Shown here: in pieces, positions 19,256 to 27,495 of the stretch
How positions within the stretch are numbered: position 1 is the first letter of the stretch
How the letters are laid out: every line of letters starts with the position of its first letter
Source of the DNA: Bacteroidales bacterium F22
GTDB lineage: Bacteria > Bacteroidota > Bacteroidia > Bacteroidales > Bacteroidaceae
Reading direction: 5' to 3'
Length of the DNA stretch: 64,000 nt
Assembly (NCBI GenBank): GCA_029541985.1
Contig: CP095414.1
Span: 992,001 to 1,056,000, forward strand
The notes under the pieces: model-generated
The model's input: the letters and a program-made list of their open reading frames with translations, nothing else
Database searches by the model: none
What the model was told of the DNA's origin: nothing
Program-made: the position numbers and the translations under genes

Positions 19256-19290
19256 TAGATAAGCGATTTTTTAACACAAAAGCGAGCAAT

Positions 19291-22200
19291 ATGATAGATA
19301 AAATTCTTTCTTTTTCGATAAAGAATAAGCTAGTGGTAGCATTGATGACCCTAGCACTCATTGCTGGTGGTATCTATTCTATGTTTCAGATTCCACTAGA
19401 TGCACAACCTGACATCACAGATAATCAAGTTCAAGTAATCACTGTGTCTCCGAATCTGGCCACGGAAGACATCGAGCAGTTTGTCACTTATCAAGTGGAA
19501 CTCGCTATGGCGAATCTGCCTAAGATATCAAAAATCAGATCTGTATCTCGTTTTGGACTCTCGGTAGTGACTATCGTTTTTGATGATGATATGGGTACTT
19601 ATCTCCCTCGACAGTTAGTGGGTGAGGCTCTAGACGAGGTGAAAGAAAACATTCCAGCAGGATTTGGAGAGCCGTTTATGGCACCTATTAGTACGGGACT
19701 AGGAGAAGTCTATCAATATGTACTCGAAGTGGACGACGCTCATAAGAAGACCTATACCCCTCGTGAATTGCGCACCATACAGGATTGGATTGTGAAGCGT
19801 CAGATGGCAATGACACCTGGTGTGGTAGAAGTCAATTCGTTTGGTGGGTTCATCAAACAGTATGAGATTGCCATCAATCCCAATCGATTACATAGCATGG
19901 GAGTGACGATGAAAGAATTATACACTGCAGTAGCTGAGAATAATCAAAATACGGGCGGGGCTTATATTGAGAAGAATCATCAGGTCAATTATATTCGTGG
20001 AGAAGGACTCGCACGTAATATCACAGATTTGAAAAATATCTTAGTGAAAAATGACCATGGTAAACCGATTCTCGTGGGCGATATAGCTACCGTGAGTTAT
20101 GGAGATGCCATCAGATATGGTGCCTTTACACGCAACGGAGAGGGAGAAGCTGTCGGCGGTATCGTAATGATGCTGCGGGGAGAAAATTCGAACGATGTGA
20201 TTACCAATATAAAAGATCGTGTAGCCGAGATACAGAAGTCATTACCTCCAGGTATTAAAATCGTGCCTTTCTTGGATCGGAGTAATATGATCAAACGAAC
20301 CACATCTACAGTGGCTGAAAATCTAGCTCTTGGTGCCTTGATTGTCATATTTGTCCTTGTCATCATCTTGGGTAACTTGCGAGGCGGACTGATTGTCGCA
20401 TCGACTATCCCGCTGTCATTGCTTTTTGCTTTTATCATGATGCATCTGTTCGATGTATGGGCTAACTTGATGAGTCTAGGAGCCATTGACTTCGGTATAC
20501 TGATAGATGGGGCCGTCATCATCGTGGAGAGTACGATGTATCATCTGTCGACAAAAAGACAGATCGGGCAGAAACTGGATCAGGATACGCGTGATGCATT
20601 GGCACTCAAGTCCTCTAGTAAGATGATGCAATCGGCTTTCTTTGGTCAGATTATTATCATGATTGTCTTTCTCCCTATCATGGTACTTACTGGGATTGAA
20701 GGGAAGATGTTTATGCCGATGGCCATGACATTTAGTTTCGCTGTTTTGGGGGTCTTGATTCTTTGCTTGACGTATGTACCTATGATGTCAGCTGTATTTT
20801 TACGGGCTCCTAAGGATACTAAAAAAAGTTTTGGAGACCGTATCGTTCATGGGTTAGAGCGTTTCTATGCCCCTATCGTTTCATGGGCGATTAGACAGCA
20901 GAAGATAGTGATAATCACAGCCGCTATATTGCTCCTGCTCTCGGGTATCTGCTTTGTCCACATGGGCGGGGAATTTATCCCGAGCTTGGATGAAGGAAAT
21001 TTAGCAATGCATATGGGATTCAAACCCGGTACAGCGCTGACCGAAGTGACACAAACGGCTTCGAAAATAGAGAAGCGGGTGAAGACTTTATTTCCTGATG
21101 AAGTCAAATCCATACAGACACGGATTGGTGTAGCAGACATCCCTACAGATCCTATGCCGATGGATATCGGAGATTGTTTCATCATCTTGTATCCGCAGAA
21201 GCACTGGACTAAGGCGAGTAGTAAAGCGGATTTACTGTCACAAATCAAAGCTGCAGTAAATGAATTTCCAGGCGTAAATTATGAATTCTCACAGCCGATT
21301 GAGATGCGGTTCAATGAACTCCTGACAGGAGTTCGGGAGGATTTAGCTATCAAAATCTATGGCGAAAATTCGAATATCTTAGCGGAAAAAGCTAAGGAAG
21401 TGGAAGCGCTGATAACTAATATAAAAGGTGTAGGGGATATGCGAGTAGAGGCAACCAAAGGATTACCTCAAATCACTATCGATTATAATCGAAGTCAGCT
21501 AGCGAAGTATGGAGTGAGTATTTCAGATATCAATACGATGGTCGAAACCGCTTTCAGTGGTAAGAAAGCGGGAGAAGTTTATGAAGGGGAGAAACAATTT
21601 GATATCGTATTGCGTCTAGATAAGGCCAATAGAAATAGTATCGAGGATATTAAGCATTTATTTATCACTACTGCAAACAATGTACAAGTGCCATTGAGTG
21701 AATTGGCTACTGTATCCTATCGACCGGGACCGATGCAGATTAGTCGTGAGAATACGCATAGACGAATCTATGTGGGGGTAAATGTACGGGGCCGAGATGT
21801 AAAGTCATTGGTGGCAGAAATCAGTAAGACACTCGATGCACAACTGTCGCTTCCACCTGGATATTATGTTCGCTATGGAGGGGCCTTCGAGAATCTGGAA
21901 CGGGCGACTAACCGCCTGAAATTGGTCGTGCCTATCGCACTGGTTATCATCTTCTTATTGGTATTTATAGCCATCAAATCCTTCACTCATACATTGATGA
22001 TTTATATGGCTATCCCACTGTCGGCTGTGGGAGGAATCTTCTTCTTAGCTGCTCGTGGCATGCCTTTTAGTATCTCTGCAGGAGTAGGATTTATTGTCTT
22101 ATTTGGTGTGGCCGTGATGAATGGACTGGTGCTGATCAGTAGTTTCAACAGCCTCAAAGAGGAGGGCATCTATTCGCTCAAAGAGATTATTGTCAAAGGG

Positions 22201-23736
22201 TCTGTACGTCGTATCAGACCGATTTTACTGACGGCTAGTACTGACATCTTGGGATTCTTACCGATGGCGGTATCTTCATCGGCTGGAGCTGAAGTACAGC
22301 GTCCATTGGCTACGGTAGTTATCGGCGGTATGTTTACCGCTACGCTGCTTACTCTAGTAGTCTTGCCAGTATTGTATTATCTAGTGACCAAACGAAGTGA
22401 TCAAGCACCTATAAACTCATCACCTATGGAATCTAAAAAATCAGAACGCACAACTAAGACGTTGGGGCAAGTCCTTTCCGTGGCTTTTCTATTGCTTTTT
22501 GTCTCTCCCCTAGCCTTGCGAGCTCAGGAACTGAAAAAGGAGGATTATCTGACGAAAACGGATTTGTTAGCGATTGATTCACTCAGGAGTCGGGAGACGA
22601 TGCTTGACAGCGGGAGGGTGATGCCATTGAATGAAGCACTAGATATCGCACTAAAAAATTATCCGACGATTCGTGAAGCGAATTATAAGGTTGCTGCACA
22701 ACGGAATCTGATGGGGACGGCCTTGGATTTTGGAACGACCTCATTAGCTACTTCGCGCGATGAATACAAACATGGGATCAAAGGTTCTCAGACATTGTTA
22801 TCCGTGTCACAAGATGAGATTGATTTGTTGGGAATCGCAAGCAAACGTAAACAGCAAAAGACGGCGGTGATGTTGGCGCAGAAAGAATTGATTCAGACAA
22901 AAGGACAATTGGTGATGAACGTGCATAGGAGTTATCACTACGTGCAGAATAGAGTGAAGAAATTACAAGTATATAGGCATCTAGATAGCATTTATTCGCG
23001 TTTTGAAGCTGCTTCCAAACTTCGATATGAAACTGGAGAAACTTCGAAGATTGAATACTTGGCCGCTTCCAATAAGTTGGGTGAGGTGCAATTGGCGATG
23101 GCGCGTCTACAAAATGAAGTGGAGAGTGCATATCTCGATTTGAATCAGTATCTGATGCTAGACCACCCTTTTGTCGTGGCACTCCAAATGGATGACCGCC
23201 TGAATAGGGAATCGACACTTGCCGCAAACAATGAGATTGAGGTCTCACGTCTCAACCAGGAATTAGCCAAACGAGTATATGAGGTGGAAAAAACAAATTT
23301 GCTACCTAAATTCAATGCTAGTTTCAAGATTCAGAAAGTGAATGGAGTGGACGGATACAATGGATTTGAAGTGGGATTGTCATTACCACTATTCAACGGA
23401 CAACGTAGCAGGGTAAAAGCAGCAAAGAATCAGTGGAAAGCTAAACAAGCTGAATGGGCTAGAGTCAAACTGGCGATGGAAGTGCAAATTAATCAACAGA
23501 AGAAATTGCTGATTAGCTTGGAACAGCGAACTGATTTTTATAGTCAGCAGGCGGTTCCGCTTGCCAATGAACGAGTAGAAGCTGCTCAGATTGCGTATCG
23601 ACTGGGAGAAATTGATTACATCCAATTTATTCAGAATATAGAGTCGAGTGTGCAAACATTACTTGACCAGATTGATGTGCAAACAAATTATCAAGATGTG
23701 ATTGCAACTATACAGTATCTTTCAGGTATGAACTAA
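19291..23736 (+). CDS. Heavy-metal RND efflux pump fused to its TolC-family outer-membrane channel
   Basis: A 1481-residue fusion. Residues 1 to about 1040 are a CusA/CzcA-type heavy-metal RND transporter with twelve membrane helices; the proton-relay segment A398-I-D400-F-G-I-L-I-D406-G...E413 matches the HME signature DFGxxxDGAxxxxE. Residues about 1080-1481 are a TolC-type outer-membrane factor with two alpha-hairpin repeats. Between them, residues 1046-1080 look like a complete signal peptide: Met1046, basic stretch, hydrophobic LSVAFLLLFVSPLA, and a cleavage-like LRAQ. At the place of CusA Met573 the sequence reads LAMHM, more like CzcA, suggesting Zn/Co/Cd rather than copper. The adaptor gene follows 25 bases downstream. 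RND-TolC fusions are known in Bacteroidetes. Confidence 0.93.
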   Translation: MIDKILSFSIKNKLVVALMTLALIAGGIYSMFQIPLDAQPDITDNQVQVITVSPNLATEDIEQFVTYQVELAMANLPKISKIRSVSRFGLSVVTIVFDDDMGTYLPRQLVGEALDEVKENIPAGFGEPFMAPISTGLGEVYQYVLEVDDAHKKTYTPRELRTIQDWIVKRQMAMTPGVVEVNSFGGFIKQYEIAINPNRLHSMGVTMKELYTAVAENNQNTGGAYIEKNHQVNYIRGEGLARNITDLKNILVKNDHGKPILVGDIATVSYGDAIRYGAFTRNGEGEAVGGIVMMLRGENSNDVITNIKDRVAEIQKSLPPGIKIVPFLDRSNMIKRTTSTVAENLALGALIVIFVLVIILGNLRGGLIVASTIPLSLLFAFIMMHLFDVWANLMSLGAIDFGILIDGAVIIVESTMYHLSTKRQIGQKLDQDTRDALALKSSSKMMQSAFFGQIIIMIVFLPIMVLTGIEGKMFMPMAMTFSFAVLGVLILCLTYVPMMSAVFLRAPKDTKKSFGDRIVHGLERFYAPIVSWAIRQQKIVIITAAILLLLSGICFVHMGGEFIPSLDEGNLAMHMGFKPGTALTEVTQTASKIEKRVKTLFPDEVKSIQTRIGVADIPTDPMPMDIGDCFIILYPQKHWTKASSKADLLSQIKAAVNEFPGVNYEFSQPIEMRFNELLTGVREDLAIKIYGENSNILAEKAKEVEALITNIKGVGDMRVEATKGLPQITIDYNRSQLAKYGVSISDINTMVETAFSGKKAGEVYEGEKQFDIVLRLDKANRNSIEDIKHLFITTANNVQVPLSELATVSYRPGPMQISRENTHRRIYVGVNVRGRDVKSLVAEISKTLDAQLSLPPGYYVRYGGAFENLERATNRLKLVVPIALVIIFLLVFIAIKSFTHTLMIYMAIPLSAVGGIFFLAARGMPFSISAGVGFIVLFGVAVMNGLVLISSFNSLKEEGIYSLKEIIVKGSVRRIRPILLTASTDILGFLPMAVSSSAGAEVQRPLATVVIGGMFTATLLTLVVLPVLYYLVTKRSDQAPINSSPMESKKSERTTKTLGQVLSVAFLLLFVSPLALRAQELKKEDYLTKTDLLAIDSLRSRETMLDSGRVMPLNEALDIALKNYPTIREANYKVAAQRNLMGTALDFGTTSLATSRDEYKHGIKGSQTLLSVSQDEIDLLGIASKRKQQKTAVMLAQKELIQTKGQLVMNVHRSYHYVQNRVKKLQVYRHLDSIYSRFEAASKLRYETGETSKIEYLAASNKLGEVQLAMARLQNEVESAYLDLNQYLMLDHPFVVALQMDDRLNRESTLAANNEIEVSRLNQELAKRVYEVEKTNLLPKFNASFKIQKVNGVDGYNGFEVGLSLPLFNGQRSRVKAAKNQWKAKQAEWARVKLAMEVQINQQKKLLISLEQRTDFYSQQAVPLANERVEAAQIAYRLGEIDYIQFIQNIESSVQTLLDQIDVQTNYQDVIATIQYLSGMN

Positions 23737-23761
23737 AAAACAATTTAATTAGAAGATAAAT

Positions 23762-24961
23762 ATGAAACGAATTTTGAATTATTTCTCGACAATAGCCTTA
23801 GTGTTTGTCATCACTTTTGCTCTAGCGGCTTGTGCAGCGAATAAGCAAAAGGCGCATGAAGAGAACGAAATAAGTGAACATCATCATCAGGATGAATCAA
23901 AAATAACTCACTTGAATCAGGGGCAAGTAAAAGCACTGGACCTTAAGCTGGGAACGATTACTAACCGTGAGATGGCGAATGTGCTCCATGTGACAGGACA
24001 ATCGGAGGTCTACCCTGAAGATAGAGCGGAGATTTCTTCGTATATCGGTGCTAACGTGAAGAAAATCAATGTCTATGAAGGGGATAAGGTGAAGAAAGGA
24101 CAAGTACTTGCGATTTTAGAACATCCTGATTTTATCACTTTACAGTCTGAGTATGTTACGGTTTTTAATCAGTATCAGTATCTGGAAAAAGAGTATGAAC
24201 GTCAGAGACAATTGTTTGAGAATAAAGTGGGTTCGCAGAAGAATTTTCAGATGGTGACAGCAAATTATAGTACGGCACGGAGTCAATATAGGGCGCTGAA
24301 ACTCAGATTGAAGATGCTTGGCGCAAATACGGATTTGATTGAAAAAGGAGATATAGCCCGTAGCATGGCTGTCGTAGCGCCTATCGATGGGTATGTAAGT
24401 GCCATTAACATCAATCTAGGCTGCTTCGTAGATGCTGGTAAACAACTGTTTGTGGTAAACAATCTTGATCACCTTCATGTAGACCTTACAGTTTATGAAA
24501 AGGATGTTGCTAAAGTAAAAATAGGACAGAAGGTCCGTTTACAGAGCGAAATGGCGGACGAGGAACTCGTCGGGTCAGTATTTGCAATCGGTAAAGAATA
24601 TGAGCCTAATAGTAAATCAATCATTGTCCATGTCAATCTAGAGACAAAACCCAAGACGCTTATCATAGGCCATTTCATGAAAGGGGTTATTTTACTAGAC
24701 AAGGCGACAGTGCCTGCTGTTCCACAATCGGCTATCGTGAACGAGGATGGACGTGATTATATCTTCATCGTCAAAGGGATTGATGAGAACGATGGTGATG
24801 CTGTCTATGAGATGAAGGAGGTCATCTTAGGTCAAGAAGAAAATGGATGGCAGGAAGTCACGCTAGTCAACAAACTCCCTCTAGATACTCAAGTGGTCTA
24901 TCAAGGAGCCTATTACTTGCTTTCGGATATGGTCAAATCGGAAGTGAACCATTGTGATTAG
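23762..24961 (+). CDS. RND efflux periplasmic adaptor lipoprotein (CusB/CzcB-like)
   Basis: A 399-residue membrane-fusion protein linking the RND pump to the channel. The N-terminus is a lipoprotein signal with lipobox L21-A-A-C24, so it is anchored by lipid. A short His-rich segment follows (HHHQDE), which might bind metal. The lipoyl/barrel-sandwich halves (VYEGDKVKKGQVLAILEHPDF and MAVVAPIDGYVSAININLG) flank a helical hairpin (about residues 130-185), followed by beta-barrel and membrane-proximal domains. Cotranscribed with the pump. The last four bases overlap the convergent Fur-family gene. Confidence 0.93.
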   Translation: MKRILNYFSTIALVFVITFALAACAANKQKAHEENEISEHHHQDESKITHLNQGQVKALDLKLGTITNREMANVLHVTGQSEVYPEDRAEISSYIGANVKKINVYEGDKVKKGQVLAILEHPDFITLQSEYVTVFNQYQYLEKEYERQRQLFENKVGSQKNFQMVTANYSTARSQYRALKLRLKMLGANTDLIEKGDIARSMAVVAPIDGYVSAININLGCFVDAGKQLFVVNNLDHLHVDLTVYEKDVAKVKIGQKVRLQSEMADEELVGSVFAIGKEYEPNSKSIIVHVNLETKPKTLIIGHFMKGVILLDKATVPAVPQSAIVNEDGRDYIFIVKGIDENDGDAVYEMKEVILGQEENGWQEVTLVNKLPLDTQVVYQGAYYLLSDMVKSEVNHCD

Positions 24962-25386
24962 TTTGTCTTTTTCTTAGGGCAGTATGGACAGATTCCTTGG
25001 ATGATATAGTTTGTCCTCTTGACGATAAATCCATCAGGAAGGGCTATGTCAGGAATAGGTATTGTCTCGAGACAAAGGGTATTGCCACATAATTCACAGT
25101 GCAGGTGGCAATGATCTTCATATTCTTGACAATGGCCATGATTGCGACAAAGACAGAATTTCTTAGAACCACTCCCATCTTCGATACTGTGGATAAGATG
25201 CTTTTCTTCAAAAAGTGTCATCGCTCGAAATATGGTTGATTTATCAAGTTCCAACAGCGCATCTTCGATATTTAATAGACTGAAGGTGTTATTCTGTTGT
25301 AGAATGGCCTCATAGATACTGATACGATTAGACGTAGGACGTATCTTCTGATGGGCTAATAAGTTTCCTATCTGATTTCGATCCAT
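24958..25386 (-). CDS. Fur-family metal-responsive transcriptional regulator
   Basis: A 142-residue Fur-family repressor. The winged helix occupies residues 1-80 (recognition helix around STIFRAMTLF); the dimerisation domain carries the structural zinc pair CELCG (about 96-100) and CPYC near the C-terminus, plus a metal-sensing HCHLHC segment. A cysteine/histidine-rich run just before it (CLCRNHGHC) is more than the family normally shows. Whether it is Fur, Zur or PerR cannot be decided. It converges on the efflux operon with a 4-base overlap, so regulation of that operon is plausible but unproven. Its 85-base upstream region holds a promoter, a strong hairpin and a 7-3-7 palindrome. Confidence 0.9.
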   Translation of the reverse strand: MDRNQIGNLLAHQKIRPTSNRISIYEAILQQNNTFSLLNIEDALLELDKSTIFRAMTLFEEKHLIHSIEDGSGSKKFCLCRNHGHCQEYEDHCHLHCELCGNTLCLETIPIPDIALPDGFIVKRTNYIIQGICPYCPKKKTN

Positions 25387-25398
25387 CTGTTATGATTT

Positions 25399-25415
25399 TT
25401 AAGTAATCTACTTAA
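25399..25415 (-). promoter_or_regulatory. 7-3-7 palindrome before the Fur-family start
   Basis: TTAAGTAATCTACTTAA: arms TTAAGTA/TACTTAA around ATC, 13 bases upstream of the start codon. It could be an autoregulatory operator or a second leader hairpin covering the ribosome entry site. Confidence 0.45.
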
Positions 25416-25457
25416 AAGAAATCATTTCTCTTGGTAATCAAAGAGAAATGATTTCTT
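25416..25457 (-). promoter_or_regulatory. Perfect 17-base inverted repeat in the Fur-family leader
   Basis: Arms AAGAAATCATTTCTCTT (25416-25432) and AAGAGAAATGATTTCTT (25441-25457), 8-base loop. Because the only good minus-strand promoter box lies just outside it (25471-25478), it should be in the regulator's mRNA leader. It is followed by only four Ts on the minus strand, so an attenuator or sulfatase terminator is also possible. Confidence 0.6.
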
Positions 25458-25470
25458 CGTTCTGTAGCAT

Positions 25471-25478
25471 CAAAGGTA
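25471..25478 (-). promoter_or_regulatory. -7 box of the Fur-family gene
   Basis: Minus-strand TACCTTTG, 85 bases upstream of the start codon; transcription would begin just before the 17-base inverted repeat. Confidence 0.55.
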
Positions 25479-25540
25479 GGTATTATGTCTTATAGTATCA
25501 ACTAATCGTTTCTTTTTCGCTTTTGTTTTCATATCAATCA

Positions 25541-27427
25541 CTAATGTCCCATCAAACTATAATTGTTGAGATACGAGATTCGTTCCTCCATCCCAAAGAC
25601 TTCTTGTGGACAGTCCTTCTTTTTCAGGATGAATGGGGAGATTAATTGATTCTCCATGAGATGAGTGATTTCATTCAGGATGAGCAGGGTCTCGGCTCCA
25701 TTCTTACATCGCTTCAATATCGTTTTGAATTGTTTTCCCGTTGGACGTATACCTTGTTCAGCAAGGGCTACTAAAGCTCGTGCTTGGACGTAGGCTGGAT
25801 TGGATATGGTTAAGTTCTCCTGTATCTGCGTCTGTAGAGTTGTAGCTTGACGCCCATAGTAAGCACATACATCCAGTGCCCACCAGCGAAGAACTGGGTC
25901 TGTAGATTGTAGTCCTGCTTTCACTTGGGATTTGGCTTGGTTCCATCCCCAAAGGTCCTGGTCTGCCATCTTGAGGTATGATTCGATTTGCTCACGGTGT
26001 GCATCACCCCAATGGTCTGGATTGGCTTTTGCCTGACTCAAGATGATGGTTTCGGGATAGAACCCTAAATCGGCTTCTTGAATTAGATAGGCATTGGATT
26101 CTTCTCGCATGGATTTTAAGATAGAATGGTAATTAGCATCGGTGGCTAGATTGTGCAACTCGTTGGGGTCATGCTTCACATCATAGAGTTCCTCTGGAGC
26201 AAAGGGTTCAAAAAAGGAAGATTGTTTCGCATCTAACTTCCCATCTTGATACATGCGTTTCCACTCTAGAAAAGCAAGTTGTCTATAGCGATAAAAGGCC
26301 CATAAGGATTGGGTGTGATAGGGTTGATAATTGCGAGCATAACGGTAATTGCCTTTATACATCACTCGATTAAATGAGTATAGTTCATCGAAGCGGTCGC
26401 CATAGCAATGGATGGTTTCCTTACCGAGGGTTGAATTGGGTCCTAAGAAGGGTTGACCATCCATTTGTTTAGGGATAGCTACTCCGGCTAGATTGAGTGC
26501 AGTGGCGGTAAGATCTGAGAAGTCAACTAAGGCTTGGGTATGTTGTCCATAAGGTAAATCCAACTTGCCTCTCCATGACTTGGGTACATACACCATCAAG
26601 GGTACATGAAATCCGATATCATTAGTATATCCTTTGGTTCCTGGTGTGGTACCCCCATTATCTCCGAAGAAAAAGATGAAGGTATTGTCCAATTCACCAT
26701 CTTCCTTGAGCATGGAGACGAGTCGGCCTAACTCATCATCAGCCATACGAATGCGGTCATAGAAGTGAGCATAGGTATATCTTGAAAGCGGAGTATCTTG
26801 TATAAATGGCTGAAGATTGACCGTACGTGGGTCGTGAGTGGTCTTATGGGTTCGGTAGTATTGTTCTGAAAATTGTAAACGGGATTCGTGGGTCTCCATA
26901 TAACTACGCTGGAAGAAGAACGGTTGTCCTGGCTTCCTATGACGCCAATCTCCCATCTTTCCTGTGATGATATCCCACTCATTGGGATCGTACTTAATAT
27001 TGTAATCTGTTTTCTTTGCATTGACGGTATAATAACCTTGTTGTCCTAAATAATAGGTAAATAGATGCAGTCCTGTTGGCATCGGCTGGGGAACTAATTT
27101 GCGATGAAAATCACCAGCAAAACGGGGCGCATAGCAGCCTGTAATTAAAGTGGTTCTGGCTGCACTGCTTACGGGAGCACTACTGTAACAACGGTCAAAA
27201 AGGACACCATGCTTGGCCAATGATTCCATATGGGGCATCTCTGCTCCTTTGCCTTGATTGAAGGCTGCTAGAAACTGAGTGGAGGTGTCTTCAGTCAAGA
27301 AGAAAACGATGTTCGGCTTGGTGGCGGATGGTAATTGTTTATTTGTCTTGGTCAATGGACTCCCTACTACGGGGGTAATCAGACAAGTGAATGATAAAGT
27401 GGGTACTAGATAATAAAGAGGTTTCAT
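25541..27427 (-). CDS. Serine-type sulfatase (S1 family), exported
   Basis: A 628-residue sulfatase with an N-terminal signal peptide. The frame is open 48 bases further up, but the start at 27427 (MKPLYYLVPTL) gives a proper signal peptide and leaves room for the promoter. The metal site begins with LTEDTS and continues with FFGDNGG; the catalytic core is S87-S-A-A-R91, a Ser-type C/S-x-A/P-x-R motif in which serine is converted to formylglycine. Alanine replaces the usual proline. The last 150 residues are helical, HEAT-like. Closest in feel to N-sulfoglucosamine sulfohydrolase-like enzymes; the glycan substrate is not determinable. No SusCD genes are nearby. A maturase is encoded at 57.4-58.7 kb. 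Confidence 0.9.
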   Translation of the reverse strand: MKPLYYLVPTLSFTCLITPVVGSPLTKTNKQLPSATKPNIVFFLTEDTSTQFLAAFNQGKGAEMPHMESLAKHGVLFDRCYSSAPVSSAARTTLITGCYAPRFAGDFHRKLVPQPMPTGLHLFTYYLGQQGYYTVNAKKTDYNIKYDPNEWDIITGKMGDWRHRKPGQPFFFQRSYMETHESRLQFSEQYYRTHKTTHDPRTVNLQPFIQDTPLSRYTYAHFYDRIRMADDELGRLVSMLKEDGELDNTFIFFFGDNGGTTPGTKGYTNDIGFHVPLMVYVPKSWRGKLDLPYGQHTQALVDFSDLTATALNLAGVAIPKQMDGQPFLGPNSTLGKETIHCYGDRFDELYSFNRVMYKGNYRYARNYQPYHTQSLWAFYRYRQLAFLEWKRMYQDGKLDAKQSSFFEPFAPEELYDVKHDPNELHNLATDANYHSILKSMREESNAYLIQEADLGFYPETIILSQAKANPDHWGDAHREQIESYLKMADQDLWGWNQAKSQVKAGLQSTDPVLRWWALDVCAYYGRQATTLQTQIQENLTISNPAYVQARALVALAEQGIRPTGKQFKTILKRCKNGAETLLILNEITHLMENQLISPFILKKKDCPQEVFGMEERISYLNNYSLMGH

Positions 27428-27454
27428 GAGTTTGTTTTTTAGATTGTACAAAGA

Positions 27455-27462
27455 CAAAGATA
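27455..27462 (-). promoter_or_regulatory. -7 box of the sulfatase gene
   Basis: Minus-strand TATCTTTG, 28 bases before the chosen start; it lies inside the longer open frame, which supports the downstream start. Confidence 0.55.
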
Positions 27463-27495
27463 CAAAATAAATCAAGAAAGAAAGGGGTTATGCCA

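Larger units (their letters stand above)
18394..19290. other. Gene-free region with terminator, palindromic repeats and the efflux promoter
   Basis: About 900 bases without a convincing gene. In order: a terminator (18419-18456), a tandem pair of degenerate palindromic repeats (18638-18728), about 330 bases of featureless sequence, a weak hairpin around 19059-19104 flanked by A- and T-runs, and the metal-efflux promoter with two palindromes (19171-19255). A 68-codon frame at 18953-19159 lacks coding character. The middle may be remnant sequence. Confidence 0.5.

Noticed and set aside
20097-20522. 141-codon minus-strand frame
   Set aside because: Antisense to the RND pump membrane region; composition reflects the pump's hydrophobic codons.
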